Below, piece by piece: positions 1 through 6,379 of a DNA stretch of 6,741 bases (positions within the stretch are counted from its first letter, which is position 1; the number at the start of each line of letters is the position of its first letter). This stretch comes from Deinococcales bacterium. Its GTDB lineage: Bacteria; Deinococcota; Deinococci; Deinococcales; Deinococcaceae. The position numbers were made by a program, and so were the translations under genes. The notes beneath the pieces are model-generated. The model ran no database searches. It was not told where the DNA came from and saw nothing but the letters and a program-made list of their open reading frames with translations. The stretch spans positions 1-6,741 of the forward strand of contig JACMOA010000312.1 in assembly GCA_014378225.1 (NCBI GenBank), in the 5' to 3' direction.

Positions 1-90
1 GCTGCTGACGCGCTCAAGATTCTCGCACCCAGCCCCTCGCGTCAGGCGCTCGAGGATTTCGCGCTTGAAGCAGCCCAGCGCGTACTTTAA
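1..90 (+). CDS. C-terminal end of an unidentified protein, possibly a polyprenyl diphosphate synthase (partial)
   Basis: Reading frame 1 is open from the window edge to a TAA at 88-90 and encodes the last 29 residues of a protein that starts upstream. The visible tail begins AADALKILAPSPSR and continues as an alanine- and leucine-rich helix ending AAQRVL. Codon use is ordinary, and a CTCGAG word supplies a Leu-Glu pair. A tail with a 'Leu-Ala-Pro-Ser-x-x-Arg-x-Ala-Leu' turn followed by a final amphipathic helix resembles the end of trans-isoprenyl diphosphate synthases. No catalytic motif lies inside the window, so that identification is a guess. The gene converges on the threonine deaminase gene to its right. 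Confidence 0.6.
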   Translation, partial: AADALKILAPSPSRQALEDFALEAAQRVL

Positions 91-127
91 GACTCACCTG
101 ACACGGAAAACAACCGCTCGAGCGCTA

Positions 128-148
128 AAAGTATTTCTCAGATACTTT
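128..148. terminator. Weak AT-rich hairpin between convergent genes
   Basis: AAAGTAT (128-134) and ATACTTT (142-148) form a 7-bp stem with a 7-nt loop, 37 nt after the stop of the left-hand gene. On the minus strand the stem is followed by TTTTAG, on the plus strand by GTCCATTT. The stem is AT-rich and the T-tract is poor, so terminator function in either direction is uncertain. Confidence 0.3.
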
Positions 149-269
149 GTCCATTTGCCATAAAACTTTTTTTAGAATTGGCGATGAGTGATGAGCGTTG
201 CGCCTCCGGCTGTCTTGAGATAAGCGGCACCTAACGGGCCATCTCGCGGGTTTTTAGTAATTGGTTCTT

Positions 270-331
270 GGTTTGTTTTAGGGCGCTCGAAAACAGACCT
301 TCTCACTCTCCCGCGAGCGACAAAACAAACC
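270..331. repeat. Two-part inverted repeat (cruciform-like) downstream of the short ilvA
   Basis: The outer arms are GGTTTGTTTT (270-279) and AAAACAAACC (322-331), a perfect 10-bp pairing. Inside them CGCTCG (284-289) pairs with CGAGCG (314-319), separated from the outer stem by a 4/2-nt internal loop. The apical loop is 24 nt. It lies 27 nt beyond the stop codon of the minus-strand threonine deaminase gene and could be a transcript 3' end or RNA-stability element. No T-tract immediately follows, so it is not a textbook intrinsic terminator. Confidence 0.45.
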
Positions 332-357
332 CACCAGGCAGAATCACAACCCAAACC

Positions 358-1590
358 TCACTCAGGCCAATGCCCCTGCTCCACCCGCTCCACCCCATAT
401 CCCGCGCTCGAGAGATTTGAGACCACCTCGAGACCGTGTTCAGCGTTTCTCACCTCGAGCAAGAGTTCCACACCCACCTTGCCCAGCGGCGCTAACCATG
501 CGGCCCGCTGGTGGAAAATATCCATCACATTGGCCTGGGTTTCACTGATGCGCTCGAGCAGCGGGGCCAGTGCGCCGGGGCGGTCCACGATGGTCAGGCG
601 CAGCAAAATATAGCGTCCCTGACGGGTCATCACCTGTTCTATCACCCTCGAGAGCAGGTTTCCGTCTATGTTACCGCCACACAGGATGGTGGCCACATTT
701 TCTCCCGGCTCAAGCGCCACTTTTCCAGCCATCAGCGCCGCCAGACCCGCCGCGCCCGCGCCTTCCACCACCAGTTTGGAGCTGAGTGAGCAGTGAACGA
801 TGGCTCGAGCAATCTCGTCGTCCGTCACCTCGAGCACGTCATCTACAAGTTCACGGATGATGGGCAGGGTCAGGTCTCCAGGCCGCTTGACCGCAATTCC
901 GTCTGCGATGGTCTGGGCCGCGCTGACCTGAATCGGGTGGCCCTGCTCGAGCGACGGAATCACACTCGAGCAACCCACTGCTTGCACCCCAATCACCCGC
1001 ACATCCGGCTTTAAGGCTTTGATGGCGGTGGTCATACTCGAAACCAGGCCACCCCCGCCGATGGGAACCACCAGGGTATTCAGCTCTGGCACGGCCTCGA
1101 GCAATTCCAGACCTGCCGTTCCCTGACCAGCCATTACCGCGAAATCGTTGAAGGCGTGAACCATCACGTACCCGCGCTCGAGCGCCAGAGTTTGCGCGTG
1201 GGCGGCGGCATCGTCAAAGGATTGACCGTACAAAATCACCTCTGCGCCGTAGGCCCGCGTGGCCATTACTTTGGTAAGCGGTGCAAAGATGGGCATCACG
1301 ATGACCGCCCGGATTCCGCGCAATTGAGCCGCCAGAGCCACGCCCTGCGCGTGGTTGCCGGCGCTGGCGGCAATCACCCCTCGAGCGGCTTCCCGAGCCG
1401 TCAAACCCTTGATTTTGACGTAAGCGCCGCGCAGCTTGAACGACCCACTTTTTTGCAAGCATTCGGCCTTGAGGTAGAGGTTGACGCCCCACTCTTTGGA
1501 CAGCACATCGTCGCGCAGGGTGGGTGTGACTTGCGAAATACCCTGTAAAGTGGCTCGAGCAGCGTAAATTTGGTTGAGGTCCAGAGACAT
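358..1590 (-). CDS. ilvA: Threonine ammonia-lyase (threonine deaminase), medium form with one C-terminal ACT domain
   Basis: This 410-residue PLP enzyme of fold type II deaminates threonine to 2-oxobutanoate and ammonia in the cytoplasm. The PLP lysine is K52 in SGSFKLRGA. SAGNHAQG (76-83) is the substrate/PLP asparagine loop, and the GGGG at 178-181 binds the PLP phosphate. CGGN (304-307) occupies the pyridine-nitrogen site. Residues about 328-405 (LLRLTIVDRPGALAPLLERI) form a single ACT domain, so allosteric control is likely. About 400 residues with one ACT domain matches the medium form, which serves either catabolism or isoleucine synthesis. The ATG is chosen because a TAAACT -10 box sits 6 nt upstream with no Shine-Dalgarno, indicating a leaderless mRNA. 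It is a distant paralogue of the long enzyme encoded at 3660-5216. It has no attenuator, so it may be the non-biosynthetic isozyme (inference). Confidence 0.93.
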   Translation of the reverse strand: MSLDLNQIYAARATLQGISQVTPTLRDDVLSKEWGVNLYLKAECLQKSGSFKLRGAYVKIKGLTAREAARGVIAASAGNHAQGVALAAQLRGIRAVIVMPIFAPLTKVMATRAYGAEVILYGQSFDDAAAHAQTLALERGYVMVHAFNDFAVMAGQGTAGLELLEAVPELNTLVVPIGGGGLVSSMTTAIKALKPDVRVIGVQAVGCSSVIPSLEQGHPIQVSAAQTIADGIAVKRPGDLTLPIIRELVDDVLEVTDDEIARAIVHCSLSSKLVVEGAGAAGLAALMAGKVALEPGENVATILCGGNIDGNLLSRVIEQVMTRQGRYILLRLTIVDRPGALAPLLERISETQANVMDIFHQRAAWLAPLGKVGVELLLEVRNAEHGLEVVSNLSSAGYGVERVEQGHWPE

Positions 1591-1596
1591 GGATTT

Positions 1597-1602
1597 AGTT
1601 TA
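1597..1602 (-). promoter_or_regulatory. -10 box of a leaderless promoter for the short ilvA
   Basis: On the minus strand TAAACT ends 6 nt before the ATG (AAATCC, then ATG at 1590-1588). With the usual 6-7 nt between -10 and start point, transcription would begin at the A of ATG. There is no Shine-Dalgarno in between. A -35 is weak (TGCCTT or GCCTTA at 17-18 nt spacing). The same TAAACT-to-ATG geometry recurs before three other genes in this window. Confidence 0.7.
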
Positions 1603-1647
1603 TTCGGTCTGGACGGGTTTAAGGCACTGCAATCCGGGCCAAATAGA

Positions 1648-1671
1648 AAAGCCCGCTCGAGGGCGGGCTTT
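1648..1671 (-). terminator. Intrinsic terminator of rpmE
   Basis: On the minus strand GCCCGC (1668-1663) pairs with GCGGGC (1656-1651), extended by three A-T pairs, around a 6-nt loop. It is followed by TTTT and then CTATTT. It lies 15 nt after the rpmE stop and just ahead of the short ilvA promoter, so it would insulate the two. The loop carries one of the CTCGAG words. Confidence 0.85.
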
Positions 1672-1685
1672 AAGGTAAAAAAGTC

Positions 1686-1907
<222 letters not shown>

Positions 1908-1961
1908 AGCGAATCTCTCCTGTAGGGGTATTTCGGGATTATCTGGTAACTTAAGCCTGTC

Positions 1962-1994
1962 TCTCGAGACTTGCAAAAATGTGCGGTCTCGAGA
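1962..1994 (-). promoter_or_regulatory. Hairpin in the rpmE leader built from two CTCGAG-centred palindromes
   Basis: Two near-identical palindromes, GTCTCGAGAC (1986-1995) and TCTCGAGAC (1962-1970), lie 15 nt apart in the 5' leader of rpmE. In RNA they can pair with each other over 9 bp, with GCA/TGC pairing possible inside the loop. The hairpin ends about 55 nt before the start codon, so it does not cover the Shine-Dalgarno directly. L31 genes in other phyla have autoregulatory leaders. Whether this one acts that way, or is a by-product of the abundant CTCGAG word, cannot be told from one sequence. Confidence 0.4.
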
Positions 1995-2007
1995 CGGCAA
2001 CTTGGGG

Positions 2008-2034
2008 AGTATAGCATAAACGGGAGGGTTTTGA
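2008..2034 (-). promoter_or_regulatory. rpmE promoter with extended -10
   Basis: On the minus strand TGC-TATACT (-10 at 2013-2008) is a good extended -10. Candidate -35 elements are TTCAAA (16-nt spacing) and TGTTCA (18-nt spacing). Transcription would start near 2001, giving a leader of about 95 nt that ends in the AGGAGAG Shine-Dalgarno of rpmE. Confidence 0.65.
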
Positions 2035-2093
2035 ACAGCCTCGATTTTATAATTTTGGGAAAAGCTCGAGTGGGGACGGGGCCAAAAGGGAAA

Positions 2094-2127
2094 GGTAAGG
2101 GCAGTCTCAAAAGGGACTGCCCTTACC
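2094..2127. repeat. 15-bp hairpin with AAAA loop in the rpmE-hisA spacer
   Basis: The arms 2094-2108 (GGTAAGGGCAGTCTC) and 2113-2127 (GGGACTGCCCTTACC) pair over all 15 positions as plus-strand RNA, with a single G-U, around AAAA. As minus-strand RNA the G-U becomes an A-C mismatch. No T-tract follows on the plus strand (AAAAAA instead). On the minus strand the arm is followed by TTTCCCTTTT. Neither divergent gene needs a terminator here. The role is unknown; it could be a small RNA end, a binding site or a dispersed palindromic element. Confidence 0.6.
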
Positions 2128-2198
2128 AAAAAACATGAGAGACGACCCTCGAGCAGTCCTTGTCCAACTCTCGAGAAAATCCCTTTTCCCTCGAGCGC

Positions 2199-2204
2199 TA
2201 AACT
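2199..2204 (+). promoter_or_regulatory. -10 box of a leaderless hisA promoter
   Basis: TAAACT lies 7 nt before the hisA ATG (AACCCTT between) with no Shine-Dalgarno. The 9 bases directly upstream are CTCGAGCGC, identical to those before the -10 at 5252. No convincing -35 is visible at 16-18 nt spacing. Confidence 0.7.
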
Positions 2205-2211
2205 AACCCTT

Positions 2212-2931
2212 ATGACTTCATTTGAAACTCGAGTGATTCCGTGTGTAGACATCCAAAGTGGCCGTGCTGTCCGGCTTTTTGAAGGAGACCCCGACCGGGA
2301 AACTGTTTACTTTGAGCATCCGCTCGAGGCTGCGCTGCACTGGCAAAACCTGGGAGCAAACCTTCTGCATCTGGTAGATTTGGATGCTGCCACCGGGCGG
2401 GGCGAGAATCAAGACCTCATCGCCCAAATCTGCGCTCAAGTGGAAGTTTCCGTGGAGGTGGGCGGTGGGATTCGGGATTTTGCCCGTGCCAGAACTTTGC
2501 TCGAGGGGGGCGTAGCCAGAGCCGTGATTGGCACGGCGGCGGTAAAGACACCAGAGCTGGTGAGCCAACTGCTCGAGCACTACGGCCCGGAGCGCATCGT
2601 GGTGAGCCTGGACGCCAGGGACGGTTTTGTTGCGGTATCCGGCTGGGCGCAAGGCTCGAGCGTGACTATAGAGCAGATGGCGCTGGACATGAAGGCTCGA
2701 GGGCTAAAAACCCTGATTTTTACCGATGTGACCCGTGACGGAACCCTGCGCGGCCTGGACGCGGAACTCATGGCTCGAGTGCGCGGTTTATGGAAGGGTG
2801 AACTCATTGTGGGCGGCGGCGTGGCTAACGCTCAGGACGTGCGTCTGCTCGAGAGTTTGAAGATTGAGGGGGCTATCGTAGGGCGGGCTATTTACGAGCG
2901 GACTCTTCCCTACCCCGTGCCTTCGGCCTGA
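2212..2931 (+). CDS. hisA: HisA, phosphoribosylformimino-5-aminoimidazole carboxamide ribotide isomerase
   Basis: This 239-residue (beta/alpha)8 barrel catalyses the ProFAR to PRFAR isomerisation (Amadori rearrangement) of histidine synthesis in the cytoplasm. [14 protein letters not shown] (9-22) carries the catalytic base Asp13 and the HisA-type 'AVRL' ending, which separates it from His[10 protein letters not shown] (130-138) carries the second catalytic Asp134. GGGIRD (84-89) and VGGGV (200-204) are the two phosphate-binding strands, and [11 protein letters not shown] (171-181) is the HisA strand-6 signature. Length is normal. The ATG follows a leaderless-type -10 at 7 nt. No other his gene is adjacent, so histidine genes appear scattered here. 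All three CGA arginine codons in the gene fall inside CTCGAG words. Confidence 0.96.
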   Translation: MTSFETRVIPCVDIQSGRAVRLFEGDPDRETVYFEHPLEAALHWQNLGANLLHLVDLDAATGRGENQDLIAQICAQVEVSVEVGGGIRDFARARTLLEGGVARAVIGTAAVKTPELVSQLLEHYGPERIVVSLDARDGFVAVSGWAQGSSVTIEQMALDMKARGLKTLIFTDVTRDGTLRGLDAELMARVRGLWKGELIVGGGVANAQDVRLLESLKIEGAIVGRAIYERTLPYPVPSA

Positions 2932-2936
2932 TAGGA

Positions 2937-2952
2937 AAGTACCGCTGTACTT
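2937..2952. repeat. Short inverted repeat overlapping the -35 of the next gene
   Basis: AAGTAC (2937-2942) and GTACTT (2947-2952) form a 6-bp inverted repeat with a 4-nt centre. It begins 5 nt after the hisA stop and overlaps the TTGTAA -35 candidate of the following gene. It could be an operator or a very small hairpin. At this size it may be chance. Confidence 0.25.
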
Positions 2953-2980
2953 GTAATCTCAGAAAAAACACATCTAAACT
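2951..2980 (+). promoter_or_regulatory. Leaderless promoter of the outer-membrane-like gene
   Basis: TTGTAA (2951-2956), an 18-nt spacer and TAAACT (2975-2980) are followed by CTACCT and then the ATG at 2987. The -10 to ATG distance is 6 nt and there is no Shine-Dalgarno. This is the TAAACT site in the window with the clearest -35. Confidence 0.7.
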
Positions 2981-2986
2981 CTACCT

Positions 2987-3454
2987 ATGAAACAAGCTCG
3001 AGTAGGTTTGGCGTTATTGGGAATGACAGTTTTGGTGTTAAACTCAAGCGCAAAAGCGTCCGCAATAGGGTTCGGGCCAAGTCTGGCTCTGGACGCAATA
3101 CCACTGTCCCTTCAATTTGAGTACGACCTGAGCAAACAGTGGAGCCTCACCACCGGACTGAGCCTGCTGGCTTTTGTGAACGGTGGAGCAACCTATTTCT
3201 GGCAGGATTCAGAGGGTGGACCCTACACCAGCGCTCGAGCAGGAGTGAATCTGGCCTTTCCTGCATTTTCGGTTTACGTTCATCAAGGCTATCGTTTCAC
3301 TCTGGGTGAACGTAGCGCTTTTGACCTAGAAGCCGGGTTGGGCTGGGTCAGACTGAACACCCCAGAATCTTCTTATCCCAACGGCGGTTCTTACGAGGTC
3401 ACTCGAGATTTAGCCCTTCCTTCGCTGGCACTGCGCTTCAACATCCGATTTTAA
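2987..3454 (+). CDS. Small exported protein, probable outer-membrane beta-barrel
   Basis: This 155-residue protein belongs to no family I recognise by name. Residues 1-26 look like a Sec signal peptide: a basic start MKQAR, a hydrophobic core VGLALLGMTVLVL, and a cleavage motif AKASA before IGF. The mature part alternates short aromatic and hydrophobic strands with Gly/Ser/Asn turns, for example LSLQFEYDLSKQWSLTTGL, then a Tyr-Phe-rich middle, then FSVYVHQGYRFTLG. It ends LALRFNIRF, with the terminal Phe typical of outer-membrane barrels inserted by BamA. Its size would suit about 8 strands. It has its own leaderless promoter between hisA and the ilv attenuator, so function cannot be read from neighbours. 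The barrel assignment is inference from pattern. Confidence 0.75.
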   Translation: MKQARVGLALLGMTVLVLNSSAKASAIGFGPSLALDAIPLSLQFEYDLSKQWSLTTGLSLLAFVNGGATYFWQDSEGGPYTSARAGVNLAFPAFSVYVHQGYRFTLGERSAFDLEAGLGWVRLNTPESSYPNGGSYEVTRDLALPSLALRFNIRF

Positions 3455-3468
3455 AGCTTGCTCTCAGA

Positions 3469-3497
3469 TTGACCCTCCCCGCTCGAGCGTGTACACT
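3469..3497 (+). promoter_or_regulatory. Promoter of the ilvA leader transcript
   Basis: TTGACC (3469-3474), a 17-nt spacer and TACACT (3492-3497) make the best sigma-70-type promoter in the window. Seven nt after the -10 comes the GTG of the leader peptide at 3505, so the predicted start point is at or beside that GTG. The palindrome GTGTACAC (3489-3496) overlaps the -10, and two CTCGAG words flank it (3482-3487, 3496-3501). Confidence 0.8.
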
Positions 3498-3504
3498 CGA
3501 GGCC

Positions 3505-3546
3505 GTGAAGATTCAGTCGAGCACCCCCCAAATTATTATTTTCTAG
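3505..3546 (+). CDS. Isoleucine-rich leader peptide of the ilvA attenuator (13 codons)
   Basis: GTG AAG ATT CAG and following codons encode (M)KIQSSTPQIIIF, ending in TAG at 3544-3546. Four of 13 codons are Ile (all ATT), three of them consecutive at 3532-3540, plus one Thr. It lies directly upstream of a threonine deaminase gene, the first enzyme of isoleucine synthesis. There is no Shine-Dalgarno. The promoter -10 ends 7 nt before the GTG, so it should be translated from a leaderless mRNA. When charged tRNA-Ile is scarce, ribosomes would stall on the Ile triplet, just before the hairpin that starts one base after the stop codon. The peptide itself probably has no function beyond this sensing. 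Confidence 0.85.
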   Translation: MKIQSSTPQIIIF

Positions 3547-3571
3547 GGCAACGTACACACTGTACGTTGCC
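3547..3571 (+). promoter_or_regulatory. Attenuator segments 1:2 (perfect 11-bp hairpin)
   Basis: GGCAACGTACA (3547-3557) and TGTACGTTGCC (3561-3571) pair perfectly around CAC. Segment 1 starts immediately after the leader stop codon, so a ribosome stalled on the Ile codons at 3532-3540 would cover part of it. Segment 2 (GTACGTTG 3562-3569) can alternatively pair with CGACCTAC (3573-3580) in 7 of 8 positions, around a CCT loop. That 2:3 structure removes the 5' arm of the terminator and is the likely antiterminator. Confidence 0.75.
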
Positions 3572-3574
3572 TCG

Positions 3575-3599
3575 ACCTACCTGAAAAGGTAGGTTTTTT
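3575..3599 (+). terminator. Attenuator terminator (segments 3:4)
   Basis: ACCTACCT (3575-3582) and AGGTAGGT (3587-3594) pair over 8 bp around a GAAA tetraloop and run into T6 (3594-3599). This is an intrinsic terminator placed inside the leader, 60 nt before the ilvA start codon. Its 5' arm overlaps the 2:3 antiterminator, as expected of classical translation-coupled attenuation. Confidence 0.87.
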
Positions 3600-3648
3600 G
3601 TTGATGTGACCGCACTGTAATACTCGAACACTCGAGCCACTCAGCCGT

Positions 3649-3654
3649 AGGGAG
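3649..3654 (+). promoter_or_regulatory. Shine-Dalgarno of the long ilvA
   Basis: AGGGAG lies 5 nt before the ATG at 3660 and fixes that start. It contrasts with the leaderless starts of the neighbouring genes and fits a message whose 5' end lies about 155 nt upstream, at the leader peptide. Confidence 0.75.
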
Positions 3655-3659
3655 AACCC

Positions 3660-5216
<1,557 letters not shown>

Positions 5217-5251
5217 GCCATCTGGCGGATGTTTCCAGCGTCCTCGAGCGC

Positions 5252-5257
5252 TAAACT
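5252..5257 (+). promoter_or_regulatory. -10 box of a leaderless promoter for the nucleotidyltransferase-like gene
   Basis: TAAACT is followed by 8 nt (ACCCCAAT) and the ATG at 5266, with no Shine-Dalgarno. The upstream 9 bases CTCGAGCGC match those before the hisA -10 exactly. No strong -35 is visible (ATGTTT at 17-nt spacing). Read-through from ilvA is also possible because no convincing terminator lies in the 49-nt gap. Confidence 0.6.
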
Positions 5258-5265
5258 ACCCCAAT

Positions 5266-6246
5266 ATGGGCGGTAAACTTTACAACCTTCCCAGAATGCC
5301 CAGAGCGGACTACCTCGAGCGGGAGGGCGAATTGCGGCGTTTTCTGGACCTGTGGCTCGGGGGCCGTTACCGCATTCCGCGCTTTTACGGCGATAAACCG
5401 GATTTTGGCGATATGGACGTGCTGGTAGAGTCCAGACCCGATTGGGGCAAACTCCGGCTCGAGTTGATGCGTGAGCTGAACATCACGGAGTTCAAAACGG
5501 CAGGTCACGTTTTTTCGGTGGTGTACCGGGGCCTGCAAACCGACTTTTTTTCGGTGCCACAGCGCTACCTCGAGAGCACTTACATTTTCATGTCCTTCAA
5601 CGACTTGGGCAACCTGCTGGGGCGCATGGTGCGGCGCTTTGACCTCAAATACGGTGAACACGGCCTGAGTTACGTGTACCGCCGCGAAGGGGGCCACTAC
5701 AAAGCCGACCTCGAGCTGACAGAGGATTTCCGGCGCATCTGTGCGTTTCTGGGCCTCGATTACGGAGAGTGGGAAATGGGGTTTGATTCGCTCGAGGCGC
5801 TGTTTGAGTGGACTATTTCAAGCCCATATTTCTCGGTAGCTCCCTATTTGGATGACCTCTCTGGGTCGCTCGAGCGGCGCATGAAGGACCGCCCCACCAT
5901 CCAGAAATTTATATCCTGGCTCGAGCAAAAAGGCGTCTCGCAACGCCCGCATTTCGAGGAGCGCAAGGGTTATTTACCCCTGGTCATCGCCACCTTTCCA
6001 GAAGCAAGACTCGAGCAACAGATTGCGCTCGAGCGGAAAAAGGAAGCACAGGCATGGGACTTTGCAAACAAGTTCAGCGGCAATCTGGTGATGCGGCTGT
6101 TACCCGAGTTAAAGGGAAAAGCACTAGGAGAGTTCATTGTGGCCCTCAAAGCCAGCGTGCCACACTTTCAGAACTTTGTGCTCGAGACGGAGCAGGACGC
6201 GCTCGAGTGGTATATCCTCGAGTTTTCTCGTGCGAACGCAGGTTAA
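5266..6246 (+). CDS. Nucleotidyltransferase-fold protein of unknown function
   Basis: This 326-residue protein has a likely DNA polymerase beta-type nucleotidyltransferase core. FGDMDVLV (47-54) supplies the D49-x-D51 metal ligands, and LQTDFF (90-95) supplies a third Asp, D93, on the next core strand. The family's usual G-S helix motif before the first Asp pair is not obvious; GGRYRIPRFYGDKPD takes its place. The following region is rich in aromatic and charged residues (NLLGRMVRRFDLKYGEHGL), with a probable helical C-terminal half (about 200-320) containing SLERRMKDRPTIQKFISWLE. It is soluble, with no signal peptide or membrane segment. I recall similar unnamed proteins in phages and in actinobacteria but cannot name a family. 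Substrate is unknown: nucleotide transfer to RNA, protein or a small molecule are all possible. It has its own leaderless promoter. Confidence 0.75.
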   Translation: MGGKLYNLPRMPRADYLEREGELRRFLDLWLGGRYRIPRFYGDKPDFGDMDVLVESRPDWGKLRLELMRELNITEFKTAGHVFSVVYRGLQTDFFSVPQRYLESTYIFMSFNDLGNLLGRMVRRFDLKYGEHGLSYVYRREGGHYKADLELTEDFRRICAFLGLDYGEWEMGFDSLEALFEWTISSPYFSVAPYLDDLSGSLERRMKDRPTIQKFISWLEQKGVSQRPHFEERKGYLPLVIATFPEARLEQQIALERKKEAQAWDFANKFSGNLVMRLLPELKGKALGEFIVALKASVPHFQNFVLETEQDALEWYILEFSRANAG

Positions 6247-6261
6247 CTTTTTATAAAAAGT
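6246..6261. repeat. AT-rich perfect palindrome at the gene end
   Basis: ACTTTTTATAAAAAGT is a perfect 16-base palindrome beginning on the last base of the nucleotidyltransferase-like stop codon. Its arms carry T5 and A5 runs. It may act as a weak terminator in a convergent spacer, but with no GC stem that is uncertain. Confidence 0.35.
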
Positions 6262-6280
6262 ATGCGCGTCCGGCGGGTCT

Positions 6281-6336
6281 TTGGTTTTTGGTCAATTTGA
6301 TGTTGAACGCGGAAAAGCAAACCAACCAAAAACTAA
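6281..6336. repeat. Inverted repeat in the convergent spacer before parB
   Basis: TTGGTTTTTGGT (6281-6292) pairs with ACCAAAAACTAA (6325-6336) over 12 positions, one a G-U, with a 32-nt loop. It sits between the stop codons of two convergent genes, like the inverted repeat at 270-331, and shares an A/C-rich sequence style with it. The role is unknown. Confidence 0.4.
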
Positions 6337-6379
6337 CCGCCAAAAATCTGCTGGAGGCACAACATAAGCCTCTCGAGTT

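Larger units (their letters stand above)
91..357. other. Convergent intergenic spacer with imperfect inverted repeats and no recognised gene
   Basis: This 267-nt spacer separates two convergent genes. It is more AT-rich than the genes and holds a 7-bp inverted repeat (AAAGTAT 128-134, ATACTTT 142-148) that could be a weak terminator. It also holds a longer two-part inverted repeat at 270-331. A minus-strand reading frame of 60 codons crosses it, but it has no ribosome binding site, no promoter and low-complexity content, so I do not call it a gene. Only one CTCGAG (117-122) is present. Confidence 0.6.
1908..2211. other. Divergent intergenic region between rpmE and hisA
   Basis: This 304-nt region holds the rpmE promoter and its roughly 95-nt leader with a hairpin (1962-1994), a strong 15-bp hairpin (2094-2127), and the leaderless hisA promoter. 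It also has a perfect TATAAT on the plus strand at 2048-2053 without a good -35. It carries six CTCGAG words. I see no protein-coding gene in it. Confidence 0.7.

Noticed and set aside
172..354. Minus-strand reading frame of 60 codons in the left convergent spacer
   Set aside because: No Shine-Dalgarno, no TAAACT-type box before its ATG, low-complexity sequence overlapping an inverted repeat, and no recognisable family.
2048..2053. Plus-strand TATAAT as a second hisA promoter
   Set aside because: No acceptable -35 at 16-18 nt (TTGAAC is only 11 nt away); kept only as a note because of the hairpin downstream.
1908..2252. N-terminal extension of rpmE to an upstream ATG inside hisA
   Set aside because: The extension matches nothing in L31 and runs over the rpmE leader and promoter; AGGAGAG before GTG at 1907 fixes the start.
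3505..3659. T-box riboswitch as the isoleucine sensor
   Set aside because: The region from predicted start point to ATG is about 155 nt with no T-box core (AGGGTGGNACCGCG-like) and no Stem I; the Ile-rich reading frame explains the structures better.
5217..5251. Terminator between long ilvA and the nucleotidyltransferase gene
   Set aside because: Only a 4-bp CATC/GATG stem with TTT is present, too weak to call.
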